64,000 nt of DNA from Streptomyces orinoci (lineage in GTDB: Bacteria > Actinomycetota > Actinomycetes > Streptomycetales > Streptomycetaceae). Below are positions 18,960 through 27,384 of the stretch, in pieces. The stretch spans positions 124,001-188,000 of the forward strand of contig NZ_PHNC01000029.1 of NCBI RefSeq assembly GCF_003121295.1. The letters are read 5' to 3'. A program made the translations under genes and the position numbers. The notes under the pieces are model-generated. The model had not been told where the DNA came from and searched no databases. It saw nothing but the letters and a program-made list of their open reading frames with translations. Position 1 is the stretch's first letter, and each line of letters begins with the position of its first letter.

Positions 18960-19754
18960 TCACTGCTTGTCGAAGTGCGGGCGGTCCTGCGGCTGGGCGG
19001 CGTGGTTCTGGCCGGTCTGGCCGCCCTCGATGGCCGGCTTGGCGGCGCCGCCGCCCGCCAGCTCCGCCTTCATCCGCTGCAGCTCCAGCTCCACATCATT
19101 GCCGCCGGAGAGGCGCTCCAGCTCGGCGGTGATGTCGTCCTTGGCCAGGCCCGAGGGGTCGTCCAGGGCACCGGAGGCCAGCAGTTCATCGATGGCACCG
19201 GCACGCGCCTGCAGCTGCGCCGTCTTGTCCTCGGCGCGCTGGATGGCCATGCCGACGTCACCCATCTCCTCCGAGATACCGGAGAAGGCCTCGCCGATGC
19301 GGGTCTGCGCCTGGGCCGCGGTGTAGGTGGCCTTGATGGTCTCCTTCTTGGTGCGGAAGGCGTCCACCTTGGCCTGCAGCCGCTGGGAGGCCAGGGTGAG
19401 CTTCTCCTCCTCGCCCTGGAGCGTCTGGTGCTGCGTCTGCAGATCGCTGACCTGCTGCTGGAGCGCGGCACGGCGGGTGAGCGCCTCCCGGGCCAGGTCC
19501 TCCCGGCCCAGGGCCAGCGCCTTGCGGCCCTGCTCCTCCAGCTTGGCCGACTGGCCCTGGAGCTGGGTCAGCTGGAGCTCCAGCCGCTTACGGGAGGTGG
19601 CCACATCGGCGACGCCACGGCGCACCTTCTGCAGCAGCTCCACCTGCTTCTGGTACGAGTAGTCGAGGGTCTCGCGCGGATCCTCGGCCCGGTCCAGGGC
19701 CTTGTTGGCCTTCGCGCGGAAGATCATCCCCATACGCTTCATCACACCGCTCAT
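18960..19754 (-). CDS. pspA: PspA/IM30-family membrane stress protein
   Basis: This 264-residue protein is almost wholly alpha-helical coiled coil (about residues 25-215), the fold of PspA/Vipp1 proteins that bind and protect the inner face of the membrane. A Gln/His-rich flexible tail ends the protein. The ATG at 19754 (SGVMKRMGMIFRAKAN) matches the usual N-terminal amphipathic helix; the earlier in-frame ATG at 19799 adds only a basic stretch. pspAA follows. The divergent spacer 19755-20009 should hold its promoter. Confidence 0.93.
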   Translation of the reverse strand: MSGVMKRMGMIFRAKANKALDRAEDPRETLDYSYQKQVELLQKVRRGVADVATSRKRLELQLTQLQGQSAKLEEQGRKALALGREDLAREALTRRAALQQQVSDLQTQHQTLQGEEEKLTLASQRLQAKVDAFRTKKETIKATYTAAQAQTRIGEAFSGISEEMGDVGMAIQRAEDKTAQLQARAGAIDELLASGALDDPSGLAKDDITAELERLSGGNDVELELQRMKAELAGGGAAKPAIEGGQTGQNHAAQPQDRPHFDKQ

Positions 19755-20009
19755 GGGCTTCGCGCGCCCCCTTCTGACGGACTTCGGCTCCAGCACCATC
19801 TAACAGAACCCACAGTACGGGCCCTGTCCCCATTACCGCACTGTTCGGGCGCCGATGCGCTCCTCCTCCAGAACGATCGGGAATCGTCCTTCTCCGGCCC
19901 GAGGAGTAGGCGCACCCCGGGTCCGCAGGGGAGACGGCCCCGCTCTTCTCCAGACGGTTATCCGAACGGAATCGTTCCAGGCGGCGCCCACCCCGTACCC
20001 TTGGGTCCC

Positions 20010-20615
20010 GTGTTCCGAAGCCGTTCCAAGGAAGAGCGGTCCGCCAAGACCACCGATGACAAGGTGACCGCGGACCAGCCCCAGCAGCCCCGTGACCCGC
20101 AGGCCCCCAAGGGCCGTCCCACCCCCAAGCGCAGCGAGGCCAACGCGCAGCGCCGCAGCACGGCGAGTACGCCCGCCAACCGCAAGGACGCCACCCGCCG
20201 GGCGCGCGACGCGCGGCGGGCGGACCTGGCCAGGCAGCGCGAGGCCCTGGCCAACGGGGACGAGCGGTTCCTGCCCGCCCGTGACAAGGGCCCCATCCGC
20301 CGCTACTGCCGCGACTTCGTGGACGCCCGCTACTCGGTGGCGGAGTTCTTCCTGCCGCTGGCCGTGCTCATCCTGGTGCTGAGCATGATCAACCGCGGTT
20401 CGTTCCAGGCCTATGTGCTGCTGGCCTGGCTGGTGGTGATCGTCCTGATCGTCATCAACTCGGTGATTACCGCCGTCACCCTCAAGAGCGCACTGAAGAA
20501 GAAGTTCCCCGGCGAGAATCTGCGCGGCGCCGTGCCCTATGCGCTGATGCGCACCCTGCAGATGCGCCGGCTGCGGCTGCCCAAGCCCAAGGTCGCCCGC
20601 GGGGAGAAGCACTGA
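20010..20615 (+). CDS. DUF3043-domain membrane protein
   Basis: This 201-residue protein starts at GTG 20010. Its first 90 residues are very rich in Lys, Arg and Gln and probably disordered. They are followed by two adjacent membrane helices (about 112-132 and 135-157) and a basic C-terminal tail, the layout of the actinobacterial DUF3043 family. Function is unknown. It is divergent from pspA, and its TGA overlaps a possible CTG start of the next gene. Confidence 0.85.
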   Translation: MFRSRSKEERSAKTTDDKVTADQPQQPRDPQAPKGRPTPKRSEANAQRRSTASTPANRKDATRRARDARRADLARQREALANGDERFLPARDKGPIRRYCRDFVDARYSVAEFFLPLAVLILVLSMINRGSFQAYVLLAWLVVIVLIVINSVITAVTLKSALKKKFPGENLRGAVPYALMRTLQMRRLRLPKPKVARGEKH

Positions 20616-20686
20616 GCGGCTTCCCGCCGGGCTTCGGCGGCGGCGCCGAGGGCTGGCTGCGGGGGCTCGGCGGGTTACGGAACACC

Positions 20687-21412
20687 GTGCGCCAGGAACT
20701 GGTGGCACGTCAGCTGGACGAGCAGATAGCGGCCCGCTTCCCGGTGGGCCGCCGGCTGCGGGTGCTGGACGTCGGCCCCGGCCAGGGCACCCAGGCCCTG
20801 CGCCTGGCCCGCGCCGGGCACCAGGTCACCGGCCTGGAACCGGATCCGCGGATGCTGGCCGTACTGCGCGAGACGCTGGCCGCCGAACCGGCCGGCATCC
20901 AGGAGCGGGTGCGGCTGCTCCAGGGGGACGGCCGGGACACCGGCGCGCACTTCCTGCCGGGCACCTTCGATGTGGTGCTCTGCCACGGGGTGCTGATGTA
21001 CCTGCCGGAGCCGGACGCCATGCTCGCCGGGCTGGCCCGGGTGCTGGCCCCCGGCGGCCTGCTCTCCCTGCTGGTGCGCAACGCCGACGCGCTGGCGCTG
21101 CGGCCGGGACTGCTGGGCGACTGGGACACCGCGCTGGCGGCCTTCGACTCCCCCGCCTACACCAACCGGCTCGGCCTCGCGGTACGGGCCGACCGGCGCG
21201 AGACCCTGACCGCCACCCTGGCGGGGATCGGCGCCCCGCTGTACGCCTGGTACGGGGTACGGGTGTTCACCGACGTCGCCGGGGACGAGCGCCCGCCGCC
21301 GCACGCCGACGAACTGCACCGCCTGCTGGCGGCCGAGGAACGGGCGGGACGCACGGATCCCTACCGGTCGGTGGCGGCGCTGCTCCACCTGTGCGGGGTG
21401 CGAGGCGGCTGA
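20687..21412 (+). CDS. SAM-dependent class I methyltransferase
   Basis: The 241-residue protein has motif I VLDVGPGQGTQAL, an acidic residue at the end of strand 2 (GLEPDP) and the strand-4 region VVLCHGVLMYLP, all typical of Rossmann methyltransferases. The substrate is unknown. GTG at 20687 is the first standard start, but the frame stays open to 20612, encoding a plausible helix-like LRGLGGLRN extension. A CTG there would overlap the previous stop (CTGA). The true start may therefore lie upstream. Confidence 0.85.
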   Translation: MRQELVARQLDEQIAARFPVGRRLRVLDVGPGQGTQALRLARAGHQVTGLEPDPRMLAVLRETLAAEPAGIQERVRLLQGDGRDTGAHFLPGTFDVVLCHGVLMYLPEPDAMLAGLARVLAPGGLLSLLVRNADALALRPGLLGDWDTALAAFDSPAYTNRLGLAVRADRRETLTATLAGIGAPLYAWYGVRVFTDVAGDERPPPHADELHRLLAAEERAGRTDPYRSVAALLHLCGVRGG

Positions 21413-21417
21413 GCCGC

Positions 21418-21645
21418 GCCCCGCAGGGACGCGGGGAACTGCGCGAACAACCACAACCGGCCCGCACCCGGCGGCGAACCCCAATCAACCCCAGGGGCGC
21501 GGGGCGGTATTCAATATGCCGCTCCGCCGCGTGGGCGCGACCAGCCGACCGCGGCCCGCGGTCGAACGACGGGGAGCGTCCCGTTTCGTCGCCGAGTGCC
21601 GACCGTCCGTTGCTGATCGCGCAGTTCCCCTCGCCCCCATCCGCA
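21418..21645. repeat. Dispersed palindromic repeats, cluster of three
   Basis: The spacer before the HtrA-like gene holds a GACGCGGGGAACTGCGCGA-type unit near 21428-21447, a second unit with GGCGGTATTCAATATGCCGC at 21492-21545, and a reverse-oriented unit near 21612-21640. The 54-base second unit recurs almost identically at 24354-24407. Related units occur at 36.9 and 40.7 kb. They look like a REP-type intergenic family rather than coding DNA. Confidence 0.7.
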
Positions 21646-21700
21646 CCCGTACGGCCCCGGCCCGGCGACAAGCCACCCCCCGCCCCGGATACTCAGTCGC

Positions 21701-22756
21701 ATGGACGTCTTCCGCCGACTCCTGCCACTGCTGGCCACCGCCACCCTCCTCGCCGGCTGCACCAGCCCGTCCTCCGACTCCGCGGCGCCCGCCAAAACCA
21801 CCCCCGCCCCCGCCCCTTCTGTGGGCGGCCCCGCCGGCGACCTGCAGGCCGCCTACGAGAAGGTGGTCAAAGAAGTGCTCCCCTCCGTGGTGCAGATCAC
21901 CACCGAGCGCGGCCTGGGCTCCGGCGTGGTCTATGACGACAAGGGCGACATCGTCACCAACGCCCATGTCGTCGGCGACTCCACCACCTTCAAGGTCACC
22001 ATGGCCACCGGCGGCACCACCGTGGGCGCCCGGCTGATCTCCAGCTACCCCGACCAGGACCTGGCCGTGGTGCGGCTGGACTCCGTACCCAAGGGCCTGC
22101 ACCCGGCCACCCTGGGCGACTCGGCCAAGGTGGAGGTCGGCCAGATCGTGCTGGCCATGGGCAATCCGCTGGGGCTGTCCAGCAGTGTCACCCAGGGCAT
22201 TGTCTCGGCGGTCGGCCGCACCGTCAGCGAGGGACGCGGCGGGGGCGGCACCGGGGCGACCATCGCCAACATGGTGCAGACCTCGGCCGCCATCAACCCC
22301 GGCAACAGCGGCGGGGCGCTGGTCAACCTCGCCGGGCAGGTCATCGGCATCCCCACCCTCGCGGCCACCGACCCCGAGCTGGGCGAGGGCGCCGCGCCCG
22401 GCATCGGCTTCGCCATCCCGGCCGCCACGGTGAGCCGGATCGCCGACCAGATCATCAGGAGCGGCCGGGTCACCGACTCCGGACGGGCCGCGCTCGGCAT
22501 CACCGCCCGCACCGTGGTCGGCTCCGACTTCAGCCCCAACGGCGTGGCGGTGGTCTCGGTCAGCCGGGACGGCCCTGCGGACCGCGCCGGGCTGCGGCCG
22601 GGCGACATCATCACCCGGGTCGGCAAGACCCCCATCACCACCATGCAGTCCCTGTCCGAGGCGCTGGCCGCGCTGAAGCCGGGCGACAAGGCCGAGGTGA
22701 CCTATGAACGGGACGGCGCGGAGCGGACCGCGAACGTCACCCTGGGCGAGATGTGA
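21701..22756 (+). CDS. HtrA/DegP-like trypsin-fold serine protease, lipoprotein
   Basis: This 351-residue protein has a short signal ending in LLAGC, with Cys20 as the lipidation site, so it should be anchored outside the membrane. The chymotrypsin-like domain has the triad His89 (TNAHVV), Asp120 (DQDLAV) and Ser203 (GNSGG). A C-terminal PDZ domain (about 255-345) includes RAGLRPGDII. It likely degrades or remodels misfolded envelope proteins. It is preceded by a repeat-filled spacer and has its own transcription unit. Confidence 0.93.
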   Translation: MDVFRRLLPLLATATLLAGCTSPSSDSAAPAKTTPAPAPSVGGPAGDLQAAYEKVVKEVLPSVVQITTERGLGSGVVYDDKGDIVTNAHVVGDSTTFKVTMATGGTTVGARLISSYPDQDLAVVRLDSVPKGLHPATLGDSAKVEVGQIVLAMGNPLGLSSSVTQGIVSAVGRTVSEGRGGGGTGATIANMVQTSAAINPGNSGGALVNLAGQVIGIPTLAATDPELGEGAAPGIGFAIPAATVSRIADQIIRSGRVTDSGRAALGITARTVVGSDFSPNGVAVVSVSRDGPADRAGLRPGDIITRVGKTPITTMQSLSEALAALKPGDKAEVTYERDGAERTANVTLGEM

Positions 22757-22799
22757 CGCCCGCGGCCGGGCCCGGAACCACCGGCTACCCCACTGCCGG

Positions 22800-23012
22800 C
22801 TACCCCTCCTCGGCGTGCAGGCTCATCGGCGCCGGGTAGATCTCCGTACCGTCCTCGAACAGCCTGACCTGGTCCACCCCGCCCTCCAGCAGTGCCCGCC
22901 ACTCCTCACCGATCCAGGACTCCGCGTCCCCCTGGGTGGTGAACTCCTCCGGCTCCACCGGCGGCGGGACCTCCGTGCCGTCGGCCTTCTCGAACCGCCA
23001 CACCCACGCCAT
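22800..23012 (-). CDS. Small conserved-type hypothetical protein
   Basis: This 70-residue acidic protein runs from ATG at 23012. It is rich in Trp and Glu (starts MAWVWRFEKADG) and has no membrane segment. Streptomycetes carry similar small proteins, but I know of no function. It is convergent with the HtrA-like gene and divergent from cobU. A very long open frame continues upstream on this strand, but that is antisense to cobU and cobT and is a high-GC artefact. Confidence 0.7.
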   Translation of the reverse strand: MAWVWRFEKADGTEVPPPVEPEEFTTQGDAESWIGEEWRALLEGGVDQVRLFEDGTEIYPAPMSLHAEEG

Positions 23013-23126
23013 GTCCGCCTCCCGAGTGCTGTCCTGTGCTGATGTCGCGCAGCCTAACGGGCCGTCACCCGCATGGCAGGGTGATCCCGGCGCGCTGCCC
23101 GCAGCGGGACGCGAGACGATCGGGGC

Positions 23127-24326
23127 GTGGAACTGACACTGCTCGGCACCGGGGCCCCTCAGGGGCTGCCGCGCCCCGGCTGCCCGTGTGCGGCCTGCGC
23201 ACTGGCCGTCGGCGAGGATGCCCGGGCGGCGACCGCGCTGCTGGTGGACGGCGCGCTGCTGCTGGATCTGACCCCGGGGCCGGCCTTCGCCGCCGCCCGC
23301 GCGGGACGCTCGCTGGCCGGGGTGCGCCAGGTGCTGCTCTCGCACCCCAATGACGGCCCGCCCCTGGAACCCCCGGCCGGGCTGCCCGCGCCGGGGCGGG
23401 TGCCGGACGGGCGCGAGCTGTCGGTGATCAGCGGGCACCGGGTACGGGCGATGGCCCTGGACGCGCCGGGCACCGGCTATGAGGTGCAGGGCCCGGAGGG
23501 CGGCCGGCTGCTGTACCTGCCGCCGGGCGGGGCGCCGGCCGGGCTGATGGCGGTGCCCGTCCCGTACGACATAGTCCTGCTGGATGTGGCCGGGCGGCCG
23601 GACGCGCTGGCCCGGCTGCGGGAGGCGGGCGCGGTGGGGGCCACCACCGATGTGATCGCGGTGCACCTGGACCATGACGTCCCGCCGGGGCGGGAGCTGC
23701 ACCGCCGGCTGGCGGCGGCGGGCGCCCGCGCAGTGCCGGACGGCACCACGCTGACCGTGGGCGACTACCACGCGGTGCCCGACCTGCCGCGCCGCACCCT
23801 GGTGCTGGGCGGCGCCCGTTCGGGCAAGTCGGTGGAGGCCGAGCGGCGCCTGGAGTCCTTCCCGCGGGTGCTCTATGTGGCCACCGGCGGCACCCGGGAC
23901 GACGACCCGGACTGGGCGGCCCGGGTGGCGCTGCACCGGGAACGCCGGCCGGCCTCCTGGCGCACCACCGAGACCTGCGACCTGGTGCCGCTGCTGGCGG
24001 CCGAGGGCCCGCCGCTGCTGATCGACTGCCTGGCGCTGTGGCTGACCCATGTCATGGACGAGGCCGGGGCCTGGGACGACGCCTCCTGGGAGGGCGGCGG
24101 CCGCAAGGCGGTGGCGGAGCGGGTGCGGGAACTGACGGCGGCGGTACGGGCCACCGGGCGCACGGTGGTCGCGGTCAGCAACGAGGTGGGTTCCGGGGTG
24201 GTCCCGGCCACCTCTTCCGGGCGTCGCTTCCGCGACGAACTGGGCCGCCTCAACGCGGCCTTCGCCGCCGAGTGCGAGCACGTTCTCCTGGTCGTCGCGG
24301 GCCAGGCCCTCCCCCTGCGCAACTGA
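23127..24326 (+). CDS. cobU: Adenosylcobinamide kinase/guanylyltransferase fused to a degenerate MBL-like domain
   Basis: CobU phosphorylates adenosylcobinamide and transfers GMP to it in B12 nucleotide-loop assembly. The catalytic part is C-terminal (about 223-399), with P-loop GGARSGKS at 228-235, the conserved His in ALHRERRP, LIDCLALWL and VSNEVGSGVVP. Residues 1-212 resemble the PhnP-type metallo-beta-lactamase fold (LLGTGAPQG and CPCAAC), but the metal-binding HxHxDH is replaced by SHPNDGP, so this half is probably inactive. The start is GTG at 23127. cobT follows after a repeat-filled spacer. Confidence 0.9.
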   Translation: MELTLLGTGAPQGLPRPGCPCAACALAVGEDARAATALLVDGALLLDLTPGPAFAAARAGRSLAGVRQVLLSHPNDGPPLEPPAGLPAPGRVPDGRELSVISGHRVRAMALDAPGTGYEVQGPEGGRLLYLPPGGAPAGLMAVPVPYDIVLLDVAGRPDALARLREAGAVGATTDVIAVHLDHDVPPGRELHRRLAAAGARAVPDGTTLTVGDYHAVPDLPRRTLVLGGARSGKSVEAERRLESFPRVLYVATGGTRDDDPDWAARVALHRERRPASWRTTETCDLVPLLAAEGPPLLIDCLALWLTHVMDEAGAWDDASWEGGGRKAVAERVRELTAAVRATGRTVVAVSNEVGSGVVPATSSGRRFRDELGRLNAAFAAECEHVLLVVAGQALPLRN

Positions 24327-24353
24327 ACACGAACGCCCCACCAGGGGCGCCCC

Positions 24354-24432
24354 CAGGGGCGCAGGGCGGTATTCAATATGCCGCTCCGCCGCGTGGGCGC
24401 GACCGGCCACAACCGGCCCGCACCCGGCAACG
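24354..24432. repeat. Dispersed palindromic repeat between cobU and cobT
   Basis: Bases 24354-24407 match 21492-21545 with only about two differences. The unit contains GGCGGTATTCAATATGCCGC and is followed by the CAACCGGCCCGCACCCGG tail also seen near 21450. Near-identity over 54 bases at two sites 2.9 kb apart indicates recent duplication or copying. Confidence 0.72.
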
Positions 24433-24485
24433 AACCCGCCCTGACCCAGGGTTAGCCCACCCCCCACAGCGGTAGTGTGTGGCGG

Positions 24486-25532
24486 ATGAGCGGTCTGAAT
24501 CTGGATGACTTCGCCACGCTGATCGAGCGCCCCGACCCGGGCGTACGGCGTGAGGCCGAGGAGCACCGGGAGCGGCTGGTGCCGCGCCCGGGCGCCCTGG
24601 GACGGCTGGACGAACTGGGCGAGTGGCTCGCCGCCGCACAGGGGCAGGTCCCGGTCAAGCCCGTGGAGCGGCCCAGGGCGATCCTGTTCGCGGGCGACCA
24701 CGGCGTGGCCTCGCTGGGCGTCTCCGGCGGCCCCGAGGCCGGGGCGTACGACCTGGTACGGGCCACTCTGGACGGCGGCAGCACCGCCGCCGTCCTGGCC
24801 CGCCGCTTCGGGGCCGGGCTGCGGGTGGTGGACATGTCCCTGGACTGCGACCCGGAGCTGCTGCCCAAGGAGGTCACCCGGCACCGGGTGCGGCGCGGCA
24901 GCGGCCGGATCGACATAGAGGACGCGTTGACCGCCGAGGAGGCGGAGCAGGCGTTCCGGGCCGGGATGGCCATCGCCGACGAGGAAGCCGACTCCGGCAC
25001 CGACCTGGTGGTGCTGGGCGACCTCAGCGTCGGCGGGACCACCGCCGCGGGCACCCTGATCGGCGCGCTGTGCGGCACCGACGCCTCGGTGGTCACCGGG
25101 CGCGGCGGCGCCGGCATCGACGACCTGGCCTGGATGCGCAAGTGCGCGGCCATCCGGGACGCGCTGCGCCGGGCCCGCCCGGTCCTCGGCGACCAGCTGC
25201 AGCTGCTGGCCGCCACCGGCGGCGCCGACCTCACCGCGATCACCGGCTTTCTGCTGCAGAGCGCGGTGCGCCGCACCCCGGTGATCCTGGACGGCGTGGT
25301 CTCGGCGGCCTGTGCCCTGGTGGCGCAGCGGATCGCGTTCCGGGCGCCGGACTGGTGGCTGGTGGGCCAGTCCGGCGGTGAGCCGGCCCAGGCCAAGGCG
25401 CTGGACCGGCTGGCGCTCAACCCGCTGCTGGATCAGGGCGTCACAGTGGGGGAGGCCACCGGCGCCCTGCTGGCCCTGCCTCTGGTGCAGGCGGCCGCGG
25501 CCCTGGCGGCGGAGCTTCCCGAACGGTCCTAG
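24486..25532 (+). CDS. cobT: Nicotinate-nucleotide-dimethylbenzimidazole phosphoribosyltransferase
   Basis: CobT makes alpha-ribazole phosphate, the lower-loop nucleotide joined by CobS. The 348-residue length is normal. Motifs include RPGALGRLDE near the N-terminus, FAGDHGVASLGVS and the GDLSVGGTTAAG segment. ATG at 24486 is chosen; an in-frame GTG nine bases earlier is possible. It follows cobU in the same direction, and cobS is found 3.3 kb downstream, so this is the tail part of a cobalamin pathway cluster. Confidence 0.93.
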   Translation: MSGLNLDDFATLIERPDPGVRREAEEHRERLVPRPGALGRLDELGEWLAAAQGQVPVKPVERPRAILFAGDHGVASLGVSGGPEAGAYDLVRATLDGGSTAAVLARRFGAGLRVVDMSLDCDPELLPKEVTRHRVRRGSGRIDIEDALTAEEAEQAFRAGMAIADEEADSGTDLVVLGDLSVGGTTAAGTLIGALCGTDASVVTGRGGAGIDDLAWMRKCAAIRDALRRARPVLGDQLQLLAATGGADLTAITGFLLQSAVRRTPVILDGVVSAACALVAQRIAFRAPDWWLVGQSGGEPAQAKALDRLALNPLLDQGVTVGEATGALLALPLVQAAAALAAELPERS

Positions 25533-25629
25533 GGCCGGGGGCCGGCATCCGGCCCCGGCCACCGCCCCGGGCCACGGCCGCCGCCGTCAACCACGCCCAT
25601 ACGTTTCACTCTTCAGGGGAGAGGTCCGC

Positions 25630-27384
25630 TTGACTCCGGATGACGAGGCGCGCAGCGGCGGCACCCGGTCCGGCCGCTCGGCCGGCTTCGCGGTGTGGTA
25701 CCTGCGTGCCGTCACCTTTCTCAACCTGCTCAGCGCGGTCTGGGTGTCCCTCGGCGCGGGCATCCGCCGGCACAGCATCGACGAGTACTTCACCCCCTAT
25801 CTGCTGGACGCCGGCTTCACCTCGGCGGTCACCTCCTGGTTCATGGCGGTGACCCTGGGCCGGCGCAAGCGGGCGGCGTGGATCCTCAATCTGGTGCTGG
25901 CCGGCCTGGTGCTGCTGGTGATGGTCTTCTATCTGGCCGACCCGCAGATGCGCGGCCATCTGCAGAACTGGGCCTCCGCCCTGGTCACTGCCCTGTTCGT
26001 GGTGGCCCTGCTGGTGGGCCGCAAGGAGTTCTACGCCAAGGGCGACCGCTCCAATCCCAAGCTGGCCGCGGCGGTCGCGGCCGGCGGCCTGCTGGTCTGC
26101 TCGCTGATCGCCGCGCTGCTGGTGACCGTCACCAACCAGGCGGCGGACGACTACCGCTCGACCTTCCTGGACCGCTGGCGCTATGGCGCCATGCGGTGCG
26201 TCTGGCTGGTGGTGGACGAGAGCCACTACACCGGCATCGACGCCCCGGGCTGGGTGGATGTGGTGATCAATGTGATGAGCACCGCCCTGCTGGTGCTGGT
26301 GGTGTACGCGGCCTTCCGCTCCCGCCGGGCCACCGACCCGCTCACCCCGCAGGACGAGTCCCGGCTGCGCGCCCTGCTGGAGAAGTACGGCGACCGGGAC
26401 TCGCTGGGCTACTTCGCGCTGCGCCGGGAGAAGAGCGTGGTGTGGTCCCCCTCCGGCAAGGCGGCGGTGACCTACCGGGTGGTGGGCGGGGTCTCGCTGG
26501 CCTCCGGCGATCCGCTGGGCGACCCGGAGGCCTGGCCCGGTGCCATCGAACCCTGGCTGGCCGAGGCGCGGGCGCACGGCTGGATCCCGGCGGTGATGGG
26601 GGCCAGTGAGGAGGCGGGCACCGTCTACGCCCGGCATGGCATGGACGCCCTGGAGCTGGGTGACGAGGCCATCGTGGACACCGCCGAATTCACCCTGGAG
26701 GGGCGCGCGATGCGCACCGTACGCCAGGCGTTCAACCGGGTGAAGCGCGCCGGGTACACCGTGCGCATCCGGCGCCATGACGAGATCCCCGAGCAGGAGA
26801 TGGCCGAGCTGCTGCGGCGTGCCGACGACTGGCGCGACGGGGCCACCGAGCGCGGCTTCTCCATGGCGCTGGGCCGCCTCGGCGACCCGGAGGACGGGCG
26901 CTGTGTGATGCTCGAATGCCATGACGCCAAGGGTGAGTTGCGGGCGATGCTGAGCTTTGTCCCCTGGGGGCCCAAGGGCCTGTCGCTGGATCTGATGCGG
27001 CGTGACCGGGAGTCCGAGAACGGCCTGATGGAATTCATGGTCATCGAACTCCTGCAGCGTTCCAGGGAGTTGGGCATCACCCAGGTCTCGCTGAACTTCG
27101 CCATGTTCCGCTCGGTGTTCGAGCGCGGCTCCAAGCTGGGCGCGGGGCCGGTGCTGCGCGCCTGGCGTTCGCTGCTGTCCTTCTTCTCCCGCTGGTGGCA
27201 GATCGAGTCCCTCTACCGGGCAAATGCGAAGTACCGCCCCATCTGGGAGCCTCGTTTCATGCTGTTCGAGAAGAGCAGTGACCTGCTGCGGATCGGCATC
27301 GCCAGCGCCCGCGCGGAGGGCTTCCTGGAAGCCCCCGGCCTGCCCAAGTGGCTCAACCGCAAACACCTGGAGAGCCGGCGATGA
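25630..27384 (+). CDS. DUF2156 phosphatidylglycerol lysyltransferase-like membrane protein
   Basis: This 584-residue protein has six or so membrane helices in residues 20-245 and a soluble C-terminal GNAT-like DUF2156 domain (about 255-570), the organisation of MprF/LysX-type enzymes that add amino acids to phosphatidylglycerol. Such enzymes alter surface charge and antimicrobial-peptide sensitivity. The amino acid used here is unknown. The start is TTG at 25630, set by the strong GGGGAGAGG site 6 bases upstream. The next gene overlaps its stop by ATGA and should be coupled to it. Confidence 0.88.
   Translation: MTPDDEARSGGTRSGRSAGFAVWYLRAVTFLNLLSAVWVSLGAGIRRHSIDEYFTPYLLDAGFTSAVTSWFMAVTLGRRKRAAWILNLVLAGLVLLVMVFYLADPQMRGHLQNWASALVTALFVVALLVGRKEFYAKGDRSNPKLAAAVAAGGLLVCSLIAALLVTVTNQAADDYRSTFLDRWRYGAMRCVWLVVDESHYTGIDAPGWVDVVINVMSTALLVLVVYAAFRSRRATDPLTPQDESRLRALLEKYGDRDSLGYFALRREKSVVWSPSGKAAVTYRVVGGVSLASGDPLGDPEAWPGAIEPWLAEARAHGWIPAVMGASEEAGTVYARHGMDALELGDEAIVDTAEFTLEGRAMRTVRQAFNRVKRAGYTVRIRRHDEIPEQEMAELLRRADDWRDGATERGFSMALGRLGDPEDGRCVMLECHDAKGELRAMLSFVPWGPKGLSLDLMRRDRESENGLMEFMVIELLQRSRELGITQVSLNFAMFRSVFERGSKLGAGPVLRAWRSLLSFFSRWWQIESLYRANAKYRPIWEPRFMLFEKSSDLLRIGIASARAEGFLEAPGLPKWLNRKHLESRR

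Noticed and set aside
17478-20615. 1045-aa plus-strand open frame
   Set aside because: Most is antisense to the kinase and pspA genes. Only the last 201 codons (DUF3043) are real.
22800-25562. 920-aa minus-strand open frame
   Set aside because: Antisense to cobU and cobT. Only the final 70 codons look like a gene.
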